Source of the DNA: Bacteroidota bacterium | GTDB lineage: Bacteria > Bacteroidota > Bacteroidia > Chitinophagales > Saprospiraceae | Length of the DNA: 64,000 bases | Assembly: GCA_016124585.1 (NCBI GenBank) | Contig: WGNL01000004.1 | Location: 186,001 to 250,000 of the forward strand | Direction: 5' to 3' | In this document: piece by piece, positions 33,956 to 43,513 of the stretch | How the letters are laid out: every line of letters begins with the position of its first letter | Position numbering within the stretch: the stretch's first letter is position 1 | Translations under genes and position numbers: made by a program | Notes under the pieces: generated by a model | The model's input: the letters and a program-made list of their open reading frames with translations, nothing else | The model's database searches: none | What the model was told of the DNA's origin: nothing

Positions 33956-35256
33956 TGATTGGAATCTATTTTTTTATTGTTGAAAACATGATTGTCTAAA
34001 AAATCTTTTAACATATTTTCCCAACGATACTTTTCCAAAGCTTCTAGTGGAATTACGGGAACAACATTGCCTGTTTTTTCCCATTCTTGGTACTTTTCCA
34101 GTATAAAATCCTTGACTTTTTGTTTTTGATTTAAATTGCAATAAGCAATCAAGCCTGCATTAGTTTCTTCAAAGATTTCACTTAGTTCATCATCTTGACA
34201 TCCATTCACAAGCAATAGGATGGGTTGTCGAGCTGAAAGATATTCATATAATTTACCAGTGGCATTTCCCTTTAATTCTGGTGTGGAATAAGTCAATAGA
34301 AGATTAATATGCGATGCTGATTGTAGTTGAACTGCTTCAGGATGTGTTATACTGCCAAGCGATTCAAAAATATCCGGTATTCCATATTTGTCAATTAATG
34401 GAATCCAGGTTGAGGAATCTTTGCCCGCATATTTAATTTTTACCTTTTCCCTATTTATTTCACCTGCTGCAAATAGTTCTGACAAAGCTTCCAATAACAA
34501 ATCAGGTTTTCGCAAATCCCTAAACATGGAACCCGTGTATGTTATGGTAAAAAACTCGGCAGATTGCATGTGCTTGACTGCCCCAAAACGATTATCTGGC
34601 AGTCCAATACCATTTCTCAAGACGACAACATTGTTGTGGAATGGTTTCAAGTGCACGGCCAAACCTTTTGACACGGTTGTAACAATATCTGCTTTGGCAA
34701 GTATTTTACGATTGCACCATCTTTGAAATTTTGGAAAATAGGTTTCGTTAAGGGCGGGGTCTAGATGAAGGTCTCGGAAGTCGGCGACCCAATAAAGTTT
34801 TTGGGGCAATATCAATTTAACTATATATGCTATAGCATGATCGCTGTAAGGGCGAAATGTAGAAAAAAGTAATGCTTCATGGGTGCTTTTTAGAACCCTT
34901 AATCCAATAAAAGCACCATGAATAATATAAATCAGCCCTCCTTCTCCGAAGAGTAGGTTTAAAGGGAATGAGTTTAAAAGATTGTAAAATCTAAAATTAA
35001 GCTTCGATTTTGTTTCTTCAGTTTTATAATACTTATTTTTAGCGAAGATTGCCCTAACAGTCCTGTAGTCTAAAGTTTTAGCTGAATTGATATGTGAATC
35101 ATCAATGTGGGTTGATTTTATTTTTCTGTTCGAGGTCGTAATTATAGAGATTTTATCAAAATATTTTTTTAATTCTTTGTTTATATAAAAACTGCGAAGG
35201 GAATTTGACTTGTAAGGTGGGAATGAATAACTTATCAGAAGGGCAGCAGGTTTCAT
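33952..35256 (-). CDS. Family 4 glycosyltransferase
   Basis: A 434-residue GT-B enzyme. The N terminus MKPAALLISYSFPPYKSNSLRSFYI and WVADFRDLHLDP are typical of a GT4 subgroup whose acceptors are lipid-linked sugars. The C-terminal domain has ITYTGSMFRDLRKPDLLLEA and GNATGKLYEYLSARQPILLLV, with a shortened E-x7-E region. A DUF-free, single-domain enzyme of usual length. It overlaps wecB by four bases and the broken GT4 gene by four bases, so it lies in the same operon. Confidence 0.85.
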   Translation of the reverse strand: MKPAALLISYSFPPYKSNSLRSFYINKELKKYFDKISIITTSNRKIKSTHIDDSHINSAKTLDYRTVRAIFAKNKYYKTEETKSKLNFRFYNLLNSFPLNLLFGEGGLIYIIHGAFIGLRVLKSTHEALLFSTFRPYSDHAIAYIVKLILPQKLYWVADFRDLHLDPALNETYFPKFQRWCNRKILAKADIVTTVSKGLAVHLKPFHNNVVVLRNGIGLPDNRFGAVKHMQSAEFFTITYTGSMFRDLRKPDLLLEALSELFAAGEINREKVKIKYAGKDSSTWIPLIDKYGIPDIFESLGSITHPEAVQLQSASHINLLLTYSTPELKGNATGKLYEYLSARQPILLLVNGCQDDELSEIFEETNAGLIAYCNLNQKQKVKDFILEKYQEWEKTGNVVPVIPLEALEKYRWENMLKDFLDNHVFNNKKIDSNH

Positions 35257-36434
35257 ATATTGATTTCACTGTATAGGCCAGATTCAATTGAGAATTTTTT
35301 TGGTGAGAATATTTCGTTGAGTAATCTTACATAGGACATTGTAACTATTTCTTCATCAAAAAATTCCAATGCCATTTTTCTACTTTCTCTTCCCATTTCT
35401 TCAAGAACAAAAGGTACTGATTCTATCAATGTCGTCATTGCAAGGGCCAAAGCATCTTGATTTTTTACAGGAACTATGAATCCATTTTTTCCATGTACGA
35501 TTGTTTCTTTGCAACCAGCGGCATCTGTGCTGATAGTGGGTTTGCCCATTGCCAAGGCTTCTAGCATCACTCGAGGTATGCCTTCACGATATGAAGGCAA
35601 TACAACTACATCAGCGTTCCTAATAATTTTTCTAACATCTAAAACCCTGCCTAAGTATTGAATATCTTTATTGTTTATCCAATCTAATAGCTTTTCTTTG
35701 GAAATCCCTGCTGGATTAGCATCATTTAAATCCCCAGCTACCCAGAATACAGTATTTGGGAACATCTTCCGAACATATCTAGCGGCTTCTACATATTATT
35801 GCAATCCTTTGTCATATAATAATCTTCCTATAAAGAGAAAAATAAATTTTTGAGATATTTCTGTTTTAGGTAAAGCATTGAAATAATTTGTATTTACACC
35901 TGACCCTGGAATTATTAAGCATTTTTCTGCTGGCAAAATTTTCTTGGTGATAAATTCATTCTTGTCATCTGGGTTATAGACAATTAATCTTTGAATATTT
36001 TTTAAAGCAATTTTGTAAAACAAAGGAATTAATCGATTGAGCCCTTTTGGATGCAAAAAAGTATATCCTAACCCTGTTACTACAGAAATACTTTTTATCT
36101 TAAGAAACCTAGAGGCAAGTGATCCATAAAGGTTTGGCTTTATCGTAAAATGTAAAATAACATCAGGCTTTTCTTGACGATAAATGAGTAATAGATTTGA
36201 AAACAATAAAATATCTCTGAATGGATTTTTGCTTCTAGGCTGAAGGTGTTCCAAAGGTATATGCCGAATAGAAATAACCTGATGAATATAATGAATAAAT
36301 TCATCAATGGGGGAAGCTACAATTACTTCGTAGCCCTCAAGTTGAAGCTTTTTTACTAAGGGCAGCCTGAAATTGTAAATATTCCAGGATGAATTGTCAA
36401 CAATGAGTATTTTTTTTCTACTAATATTTTCCAC
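35253..36434 (-). pseudogene. Family 4 glycosyltransferase gene interrupted by an in-frame TAA
   Basis: The frame from the ATG at 36434 encodes the N-terminal GT4 domain (KILIVDNSSWNIYNFRLPLVKKL, like CapM/EpsD enzymes) and stops at TAA (35796-35798) after GRLLYDKGLQ. The very next codons, in the same frame, read YVEAARYVRKMFPN, the expected continuation (usually GLxEYVEAA). They go on through VLPSYREGIPRVMLEALAMGKP to the stop at 35253. Without the TAA it would be a normal 393-residue enzyme. A single GAA to TAA change explains it, although other one-base routes exist. So this is a nonsense mutation, a sequencing error, or a stop that is read through. Both halves are otherwise intact, which suggests a very recent event. 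Confidence 0.88.
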
Positions 36435-36465
36435 AACAACAAAGCTTTTTGCAAATATCGTGTTT

Positions 36466-37545
36466 TTAGGAAAAACTTCCGGGCCATTTTTTTTCTACTG
36501 CGGAGGTTACTTCTTTGATAGTCTGTTCCTTTAATTTTGGATAGATGAGTAGTACGTTGCCCTCGTCTACAATAATAAAATTATCAAGCCCATCAATGAC
36601 GGCTAATTTGCCTGTTGGTAACCTGACTAGACTGTTTTTTACGTTTGAAAGCATGGCTGTTGTAGTTTGGACGGTGTTCCCATGGCTATCCCGTTGGCTT
36701 TCTTCATGCAACGAAACCCATGTACCTAAGTCACTCCACCCCATTTCAGCAGGGATAGTGTAAACATTGTCTGATTTCTCTAAAATAGCAAAATCAATAC
36801 TGATATTTGGCGTTTTTGGGTAATTTTCTTCAATGAATTTAAGCTCATTCTCTGTATTGTATATACCAGGATTTGCTTGCAGAATTTCAAAAATAGCAGG
36901 TGCATAAGATTCGAAAGCAGCTAAAATTGTTTTTACCTGCCAAATAAAAATTCCTGCATTCCAAAGATAATCACCACTCTCAAGATAATTTTGAGCTGTT
37001 TCATGGTCTGGTTTTTCTTTAAACTCATAAACTTTGTGGACACCATTTGGGCTAGTTTTTTCAAAATGTATATAACCATACCCTGTATCCGGTCGTGTTG
37101 GAGTGATACCAAGTGTAATGAGTGCTTCTTTTTCTAAAGCAAATTCTTGTGCTAATTGCAGCTTTTCAATAAAGACATCTTCTTTCAAGATAACATGGTC
37201 GGAAGGGGCAACTACCAGAACTGCCTCTGGGCTTAAATCATACAATTTGAATGCCGTATAAGCTACGCAAGGCCCAGTATTGTTTCTGGATGGCTCACAA
37301 ATGACTTGATTTTCACTTAATTCTGGCAGATGCTCCAGCACTAAGTTTTTATACATTTGATGCGTAACTACAAAAATGTTTTCAGAAGGACAAAGTTTCA
37401 AAAACCTTTCATATGTTAGCCGAATCAATGACTTGCCCACACCTAATATATCAAGAAATTGTTTTGGATTTGCTGTGCGGCTAGCTGGCCAGAACCTACT
37501 TCCTATACCGCCCGCCATGATTGCCACATATGTTTTATTTTTCAT
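36466..37545 (-). CDS. manC: Mannose-1-phosphate guanylyltransferase
   Basis: A 359-residue nucleotidyltransferase that makes GDP-mannose from mannose-1-phosphate and GTP. The GTP-binding signature is VAIMAGGIGSRFWPASR (residues 8-24). Further marks are VVAPSDHVI, the sugar-binding FKEKPD, YLWNAGIF, and SIDFAILEKSDNV. It lacks the fused C-terminal phosphomannose isomerase found in bifunctional ManC. With gmd and fcl nearby it supplies GDP-L-fucose. Phosphomannomutase and isomerase are not in the window. Confidence 0.95.
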   Translation of the reverse strand: MKNKTYVAIMAGGIGSRFWPASRTANPKQFLDILGVGKSLIRLTYERFLKLCPSENIFVVTHQMYKNLVLEHLPELSENQVICEPSRNNTGPCVAYTAFKLYDLSPEAVLVVAPSDHVILKEDVFIEKLQLAQEFALEKEALITLGITPTRPDTGYGYIHFEKTSPNGVHKVYEFKEKPDHETAQNYLESGDYLWNAGIFIWQVKTILAAFESYAPAIFEILQANPGIYNTENELKFIEENYPKTPNISIDFAILEKSDNVYTIPAEMGWSDLGTWVSLHEESQRDSHGNTVQTTTAMLSNVKNSLVRLPTGKLAVIDGLDNFIIVDEGNVLLIYPKLKEQTIKEVTSAVEKKWPGSFS

Positions 37546-37593
37546 GCCAAATACTTAAATTATTAATCGTTCCAAAATGTTTACAGCCCAAGC

Positions 37594-39438
37594 TTAAAAA
37601 TCCATTTTTGTCATGGATGTGTTCCATCGAATACCCAAGCCAAAATAGGAATTGAGTTCATTTCTTTCCTTTAGACTGCTTTCTTTTTTTCTGTAAAAAT
37701 AATGAGCATCTAAATTTAGATTATGCCATATCTCATAGCTTATATCTATCCCAAAAAGATTTGTGGTAGTGCCAATGCCCTGGCCAATTTCATTTCCGAA
37801 GTCCATTTCCCTGGTATCATAATCGAGAAGAATATCCCCCCCCCAATTCTGGTTGGTGCCATCTTCCCCAAATTTTGCAGAAATGAATCTAGATTCAACA
37901 GTCCATTTTTTCAAAGGCTGATAACGGATAATGGATAGAACTTCCCTGAAATTTGCCCCCAATGGATGCGCCAAGGCTTGATTGTAGTGGGAATAATTTG
38001 CTCCTATCAAATCAGAATGAGAATAAGTGTAGGGTCTAGCAGCATTGTACTCTACCCTTAAATCAAGGTGGTCTATCCCAAATAAATCAATAGTTTGAGC
38101 GCCAAATTGAATGCCCCATTTATTACCCCACCAACCATCTCCAGCTTTTATTTCTTTAAATTTGAACTCATCCAAAATAAATTGACCATACAATCTAATT
38201 CGCCTGAATAAATTCCATTTAAAGTCAGTACCAATTAATACATTGTCTTCACTATCCAACAAATGTTCAACAGTTCTGTACAGTATGACAGGGTTTAAAT
38301 ATTGCAGCTCAAAACCATTGCCATTGCTGGTATCTCTTTTAAAAATAGTGTTTTCAAATACACCAACTGAAAAAGTCTCTGAAAACTTAAAACTTAAGTA
38401 GTGGGCTGCCATATATTTTCGTGGAATATAATTGTCACCCGGATTTGCTTGGGCGGATACGGCTGTCAATTCCGCAAACAAATTCTGATAATTGAAGCGT
38501 CCTAATTGCCAGTTGGCTTTTAAATAGAGATAATTATGCGAAAAATCGGACAAAAACATGGAGCGGTAGCCATTCCCCAGAAAATTCTTTCCGTGACCAA
38601 ACTCCAGTCTGATATGCGGCGTTATATGAAATCCAATATGTGCTTGGCCATTGATGAAATCCCGTGCCCCATCACTGTCAATATAGTCACTTTTATAGGA
38701 CTTGTAATAACCATTGCCAGGAATAGCCTTGAACTTCGAAATAAAATCATCTACATACCCTGCAAACCTGGCCTGGGTGTCTGAAAAATTAGTGTAAAAA
38801 TATAATTTGTCATCCACACCTCCTCTGATTTCAACACCTCTTTGGTTGTAAAAAAGAAGCTTCCCATTATTTGGTTTTGCCACACTAAAATTCAGCATTG
38901 GATTTATCCGTAGGTGGAAAGCTGGCTTATTGAATTCAAGCCAATTTGCGGGAGTTTGGTAAAAATAATGCCATATCGGTTTTTTGCAGCGTTCATATCT
39001 TTCGTCAGCTAGACAGGCTTCAATGATAGAGGGCGCAGCAAGCCTATAAATTCCCCCCAAGCTATCTTCCCCGGTTTTGATATATACGGCCTTTGTTCTC
39101 GACGCAATCGTTTTATTATTGGTAGGTGCTGCCACCCATTCATTGTTGTCCATGTAGATACTTTGAATATCAACGGAATCCAAAGGAGAGAGGTTTGAAA
39201 TTGAATCCACCGATTTGGCAAATTGAACGACTTCCCCACGGGTAAATGATTTCAATGCTGTATTGAAATCAGCCATTTTGCCAGATTTTATTTCTAACCG
39301 ATCAATTATTTGATAATTGGTGCTTCCCAATGGCAAACCTGAACCTTGGGCGTTGATTATATGCGGCAAAAAGATGCAGAACACAAATAGAAGTGGACAA
39401 TTTCTATACAAAATATTTTTATTGAAAATCAATACCAT
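37594..39438 (-). CDS. Wzi/RemB-like outer-membrane beta-barrel protein
   Basis: A 614-residue protein with a signal peptide (residues 1-30, ending IINAQ). The mature part has many short alternating strands, aromatic-rich, including the [19 protein letters not shown] motif near residue 270, shared with capsule assembly Wzi and the gliding-motility protein RemB. A barrel of about 18 strands is expected. Wzi anchors or orders the capsule at the cell surface, and RemB is a surface gliding component. In this locus a role in holding the polysaccharide fits best. A G9 run in the coding strand (37836-37844) makes it a candidate for on/off switching. It overlaps fcl by 10 bases. Confidence 0.75.
   Translation of the reverse strand: MVLIFNKNILYRNCPLLFVFCIFLPHIINAQGSGLPLGSTNYQIIDRLEIKSGKMADFNTALKSFTRGEVVQFAKSVDSISNLSPLDSVDIQSIYMDNNEWVAAPTNNKTIASRTKAVYIKTGEDSLGGIYRLAAPSIIEACLADERYERCKKPIWHYFYQTPANWLEFNKPAFHLRINPMLNFSVAKPNNGKLLFYNQRGVEIRGGVDDKLYFYTNFSDTQARFAGYVDDFISKFKAIPGNGYYKSYKSDYIDSDGARDFINGQAHIGFHITPHIRLEFGHGKNFLGNGYRSMFLSDFSHNYLYLKANWQLGRFNYQNLFAELTAVSAQANPGDNYIPRKYMAAHYLSFKFSETFSVGVFENTIFKRDTSNGNGFELQYLNPVILYRTVEHLLDSEDNVLIGTDFKWNLFRRIRLYGQFILDEFKFKEIKAGDGWWGNKWGIQFGAQTIDLFGIDHLDLRVEYNAARPYTYSHSDLIGANYSHYNQALAHPLGANFREVLSIIRYQPLKKWTVESRFISAKFGEDGTNQNWGGDILLDYDTREMDFGNEIGQGIGTTTNLFGIDISYEIWHNLNLDAHYFYRKKESSLKERNELNSYFGLGIRWNTSMTKMDF
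37836..37844. repeat. Poly-C/G tract of nine inside the wzi-like gene
   Basis: Nine C on the plus strand, nine G in the coding strand, spanning the codons for Trp-Gly-Gly of NWGGDI. Loss or gain of one base would shift the frame. It is the longest G/C homopolymer I noticed in the window. Confidence 0.9.
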
Positions 39439-40361
39439 GCCTCATTTATTAAGTCATGATAAACAGAGCGAATCCCTTCTTCGAGGCCAATCTTAGCTTT
39501 CCAACCTGCTTCTGAAAGCTTAGTGACATCCATCAATTTTCGGGGCGTTCCGTCAGGTTTACTTAAATCTTGAATAATATCGCCCTTAAATCCAACGATT
39601 TCCTTTACTAAAATTGCTAGGTCTTTGATGGAAATATCATGACCTACACCAATATTGACCAATCCTGGCTCGTTATATTTTTGCATCAAATATATACAAG
39701 CATCGGCTAGGTCGTCAACATGCAAAAACTCCCTTAGTGGAGAGCCTGTACCCCAGATAATAACTTCTTTTAAATTATTTTTTTTCGCTTCATGAAATTT
39801 ACGAATCATGGCCGGCAATACATGTGATTTCTCTAAATCATAATTGTCATTGGGGCCATAGAGATTAGTAGGCATGACGGAAATAAAATTGCAACCGTAT
39901 TGCGATCGGTATGCATCGCAAAGTTTAATACCTGCAATTTTAGCTATTGCATAAGGCTCATTGGTGTATTCCAATTCTCCTGTTAACAGGTATTCCTCCT
40001 TCAGAGGTTGTGGTGCCAATTTGGGATAAATACAAGACGAACCTAAAAACATGAGTTTAGTTACCTCTGAAAGATAGGCTGCGTTAATTATATTTGCCTC
40101 CATTATCAAGTTATCATACAAGAATTCTGCACGGTATGTATTATTAGCCAATATACCACCAACTTTAGCCGCTGCCAAAAATACATATTCCGGCTTTTCG
40201 TCATGAAAAAAAGCTTGGACTTCTGCTTGGTTTCTCAAATCCAATTCATTGGAACTACGATATACGAAATTAAAAAAGCCAGATTTCTCTAGCTTTCTTT
40301 TGATGGCTGACCCCACCATGCCATTATGTCCGGCAATGTAAATCTTGGATGATTGCAACAT
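39429..40361 (-). CDS. fcl: GDP-L-fucose synthase
   Basis: A 310-residue SDR enzyme that epimerises and reduces GDP-4-keto-6-deoxymannose to GDP-L-fucose with NADPH. The nucleotide-binding motif is [10 protein letters not shown] (residues 11-20). The conserved [16 protein letters not shown] and the catalytic [12 protein letters not shown] (Tyr and Lys) are clear, as is the LYGPNDNYD stretch. It lies next to gmd (58-base gap), the usual pairing. Confidence 0.96.
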   Translation of the reverse strand: MLQSSKIYIAGHNGMVGSAIKRKLEKSGFFNFVYRSSNELDLRNQAEVQAFFHDEKPEYVFLAAAKVGGILANNTYRAEFLYDNLIMEANIINAAYLSEVTKLMFLGSSCIYPKLAPQPLKEEYLLTGELEYTNEPYAIAKIAGIKLCDAYRSQYGCNFISVMPTNLYGPNDNYDLEKSHVLPAMIRKFHEAKKNNLKEVIIWGTGSPLREFLHVDDLADACIYLMQKYNEPGLVNIGVGHDISIKDLAILVKEIVGFKGDIIQDLSKPDGTPRKLMDVTKLSEAGWKAKIGLEEGIRSVYHDLINEAWY

Positions 40362-40419
40362 GATTAAATTAATTCATTGTTGGTTGATTGCTATTCTCAT
40401 GTTTTTAAAACACATTTGC

Positions 40420-41523
40420 TCATTCATCGGTGTCTACTAAAGCATTGCGCAGTATGGCCTCTTTTTTTACCTGAACCATATCAGCGGCGACCATCTCGGC
40501 TACTAAGGTTTTGATATTGTATTTTGGTTTCCAGCCCAATTTTTTCATGGCATTTTCTGGATCACCTATCAAAATATCAACTTCTGTTGGACGGTAATAG
40601 CGAGGGTCAACTTCTACAACCGTAGCCCCTACTTGGACTGGAAAATCTGGATGGTAGGAGGCGGTGACAATCCCAATTTCTTCCTCGTCATTGCCATCAA
40701 ATGCCAACTCAACACCTACTTCTTCAAATGCCATGCGAACAAATTCCCGAACCGAATTTGTTTCACCGGTTGCTATGACAAAGTCTTCAGGTTTTTCCTG
40801 CTGCAGCATCAACCACATAGCCTCTACGTAGTCCTTGGCATGGCCCCAATCTCTCCTAGCATCCAAGTTTCCCAAATACAGTTTTTGCTGCAAACCTTGC
40901 GCAATATTGGCCACTGCCCTTGTGATCTTTCGGGTAACAAATGTTTCCCCACGTAATGGGGATTCGTGGTTAAACAATATGCCATTGCAAGCATACATAT
41001 CATACGCCTCCCGATAATTCACTGTAATCCAATATCCATAAATCTTGGCAGCGGCATAGGGTGACCGGGGATAAAATGGTGTTGTTTCCCTTTGTGGAAT
41101 TTCCTGCACTTTGCCATACAGTTCTGAGGTGGATGCCTGATAAATCCTGGTTTTTTTCGTCAGCCCCAATAACCTGACTGCCTCAAGTACCCGAAGAACA
41201 CCTAATGCATCCACATTAGCCGTATATTCTGGCGTCTCAAAACTAACTTGGACATGTGATTGCGCACCAAGATTATATATCTCATCAGGCTGAACCTCTT
41301 GAATAATTCGAATAATATTCGTAGAATCAGTTAAATCTCCATAATGCAGAACAAAATTACGATGGTCAATATGGGGGTCTTGGTATAGGTGGTCAATTCT
41401 ATCAGTGTTGAACAAGGAACTCCTACGCTTAATCCCGTGGACTTCGTAGCCTTTTTTCAATAAGAATTCTGATAGATAGGCTCCATCTTGCCCGGTAACT
41501 CCTGTGATTAATGCTTTTTTCAT
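40420..41523 (-). CDS. gmd: GDP-mannose 4,6-dehydratase
   Basis: A 367-residue extended SDR that turns GDP-D-mannose into GDP-4-keto-6-deoxymannose. Marks are [15 protein letters not shown] at the N terminus, HGIKRRSS, the dehydratase catalytic region [28 protein letters not shown] (Tyr and Lys), and [18 protein letters not shown]. The length is typical. Together with manC and fcl this gives the GDP-L-fucose branch. An 80-base gap to the sugar transferase gene contains no recognised signal. Confidence 0.97.
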   Translation of the reverse strand: MKKALITGVTGQDGAYLSEFLLKKGYEVHGIKRRSSLFNTDRIDHLYQDPHIDHRNFVLHYGDLTDSTNIIRIIQEVQPDEIYNLGAQSHVQVSFETPEYTANVDALGVLRVLEAVRLLGLTKKTRIYQASTSELYGKVQEIPQRETTPFYPRSPYAAAKIYGYWITVNYREAYDMYACNGILFNHESPLRGETFVTRKITRAVANIAQGLQQKLYLGNLDARRDWGHAKDYVEAMWLMLQQEKPEDFVIATGETNSVREFVRMAFEEVGVELAFDGNDEEEIGIVTASYHPDFPVQVGATVVEVDPRYYRPTEVDILIGDPENAMKKLGWKPKYNIKTLVAEMVAADMVQVKKEAILRNALVDTDE

Positions 41524-41600
41524 GCTTGATTTAAACTATTAGTGTTTAGTTATTGGAATAATTGTTTGATGGTTTAATGGTGTTTTTCCTTTAATGGTTA

Positions 41601-42278
41601 CTACCTAATTTTCAATTCTTTTGGTCTGATGGGCAAATCTTTGAATATGCGGTACACCAGATTGCTTTCTGGAAAAAAAATTTGCCATGCTGTTAGGAAT
41701 ATAAGAATAATATCAGTGGAAAATGATATGTGCGTGCTGTACCATTTCTCAAGTGAGCCTTTATATGGAAATATATGAAGCTTGTAATATTGCTTAGGAT
41801 TCATGCCAGCATTAGTAACTAATTTCTCCTCGTCCCTAAAAATTAAGGAGCCGATACCCGTCAAGCCAGGTTTCATTTGGCTAACAATTTTTTGTATTTC
41901 AGGAGAATATTGGTTAAAGCTCACTATCATCAGTGGTCTAGGGCCCACAATGGACATATCTCCCTTCAGAATATTGATTATTTGGGGCAATTCATTGATT
42001 TTGGTAATTCTCAAATATTTTCCAAGTGGTGTGATCCTTGGGTCATTCCTTAGGGTAATTTCTCCTCCTTTCAGGTTAGGGCTGTCCTTGAGCATGGTGG
42101 CGAATTTCCAAATTTTGAAAATTTTCATGTTTTGCCCCATGCGTTCCTGTAGATAAAATATATATCCTTCTCCCGTAAACTTTTGGATGATACTAATCGG
42201 AATAAAAATCGGCAGCAATATCAAAAGCACCAATAAAGAGAAGATAAAATCAAATAGTCTTTTTATTTTTTTGTACAC
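41601..42278 (-). CDS. PglC-like undecaprenyl-phosphate sugar phosphotransferase
   Basis: A 225-residue small monotopic phosphoglycosyl transferase. One hydrophobic N-terminal re-entrant segment (FIFSLLVLLILLPIFIPIS) is followed by an ERMGQN box, KIWKFATMLKD, RNDPRITPLGKYLR, the ELPQIINILKGDMSIVGPRP motif and the PGLTGIG motif. It starts chains by putting a sugar-1-phosphate on undecaprenyl phosphate. With the neighbouring dehydratase and aminotransferase a diamino-sugar such as bacillosamine-type is a plausible substrate. It is a clear paralogue of the gene at 47913-48650. Confidence 0.92.
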   Translation of the reverse strand: MYKKIKRLFDFIFSLLVLLILLPIFIPISIIQKFTGEGYIFYLQERMGQNMKIFKIWKFATMLKDSPNLKGGEITLRNDPRITPLGKYLRITKINELPQIINILKGDMSIVGPRPLMIVSFNQYSPEIQKIVSQMKPGLTGIGSLIFRDEEKLVTNAGMNPKQYYKLHIFPYKGSLEKWYSTHISFSTDIILIFLTAWQIFFPESNLVYRIFKDLPIRPKELKIR

Positions 42279-42280
42279 GA

Positions 42281-43513
42281 CTACATTTTTTGGTCTAATC
42301 CTTTGCCTGTTTCAATATGCTCGAAATTTGGAATGAAAGTCCCCATCAAATCGACAATTTCATGCTTGGCAAGGTTATCTTGGTTAAATAATTCTTTGAG
42401 ACGTACAAACATTTGTTCAATTTCTGCCAAGTCTTGGCAGGGGGCATTTTTGATAACGCCTAACGCCTTGAACCGAACCATATCCAATTCTTCTTCTTCA
42501 GTATAAAACTCTTCAAAGGACTTTTCACCTGAAGTATCAGATTGGAAGAAGTACACAGGGTATTTTGGCCTATGGCTGTTGGCTGTTGGCTGTTGGCTGT
42601 TAGAGAAGAACGCTTTGGCTTCCGTTTCGCTTTGGCAGTGATGGGGTTCATAACCTAGTTCCCGGAGCAATGCCTCAGCAATGTCGGAAAACCGCCTCAT
42701 ATTTGCTTCGTTCAATTTGGGAAAGAAAATCTCACCAGGCTTTCCCAATACGCAAGCCAATAGACAAATTTGCCCAGATTCCTCGGGTGAAACGAAATAG
42801 CGCTTCACATCCGATGGGGCAGACAACGGTTGGCGTTTCATCAGCCTTTCCATAAAACCGGCTGGCAAACTTCCATTGCTAAAGGCCACATTGGCAAATC
42901 TAGCTGTTGTTATAGGAAACTGCCGGGAATAGGATAGGATAACCTCTTCCATCAATTTTTTACTGGCACCCATTATGTTGACCGGGTTGGCCGCCTTATC
43001 GGTGGATACACAGAAAAAATGGGAAGGTGGCTGTTCCATCAATAATTCCAATAAGTAGCCAGCTTTCAACACATTGTTTTCCACCATGGCCTCAATGGAA
43101 TACTGGTCTTTTTCTGAACGAACATGCTTGTGGGCCGCAAAATTGGCCACGATATCAAAAGGGCCTTCCCTGCGTAGTATTTTAGCAAACACGGCGTCCC
43201 CGAAATTGATAGGGTAGGTGAGGTACCGAGCTGGAACTGCCAATCCTTCTGTGCTTCGCAAATCTCTCGTCAATTCAGTCAAGCCATTTTCATTGATATC
43301 AACAACAATTAATCGGGCAGGATTAAATCGCAACAAGGACTTGATGAATGAACTTCCAATACTGCCAGCACCACCGATAACCAATGCCGATTTGCCTTGT
43401 ATCTGTTGTTTCAATTCAGTTTCATTGGCGAGGATATCCTCCTCAAACAGACTTGTTTCCCGTTGGGTTACATGGCGATAGATGAATTGAGCTAGGTCAA
43501 AATTAGTAATCAT
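42281..43513 (-). CDS. PglF/WbpM-type nucleotide-sugar 4,6-dehydratase (soluble), with repeat-bearing linker
   Basis: A 410-residue short form of the CapD/WbpM family, lacking the N-terminal membrane domain. It has VIGGAGSIGSSFIKSLL for NAD binding, IVVDINENGL, NFAAHKHVRSE, and the catalytic block FCVSTDKAANPVNIMGASKKLMEE (Met in place of the usual Tyr in YxxxK, as in PglF and WbpM). Such enzymes form UDP-4-keto-6-deoxy-GlcNAc. A four-copy 7-bp repeat codes for part of a linker (SNSQQPTANSHRPK) just before a conserved YPVYFFQSDTSGEK. A copy-number change would shift the frame. It overlaps the aminotransferase gene (ATGA). Confidence 0.87.
   Translation of the reverse strand: MITNFDLAQFIYRHVTQRETSLFEEDILANETELKQQIQGKSALVIGGAGSIGSSFIKSLLRFNPARLIVVDINENGLTELTRDLRSTEGLAVPARYLTYPINFGDAVFAKILRREGPFDIVANFAAHKHVRSEKDQYSIEAMVENNVLKAGYLLELLMEQPPSHFFCVSTDKAANPVNIMGASKKLMEEVILSYSRQFPITTARFANVAFSNGSLPAGFMERLMKRQPLSAPSDVKRYFVSPEESGQICLLACVLGKPGEIFFPKLNEANMRRFSDIAEALLRELGYEPHHCQSETEAKAFFSNSQQPTANSHRPKYPVYFFQSDTSGEKSFEEFYTEEEELDMVRFKALGVIKNAPCQDLAEIEQMFVRLKELFNQDNLAKHEIVDLMGTFIPNFEHIETGKGLDQKM
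42574..42601. repeat. Four tandem copies of GGCTGTT inside the dehydratase gene
   Basis: Exactly four 7-bp units, 28 bp, with no interruptions; the coding strand reads AACAGCC repeated. The unit length is not a multiple of three, so each copy change shifts the reading frame. It resembles the heptanucleotide STRR elements described in cyanobacteria, though I have not matched it to one. Confidence 0.95.

Noticed and set aside
42460-42651. 63-codon minus-strand open frame in another frame of the dehydratase gene
   Set aside because: Produced by the heptad repeat being open in more than one frame; overlaps the real gene.
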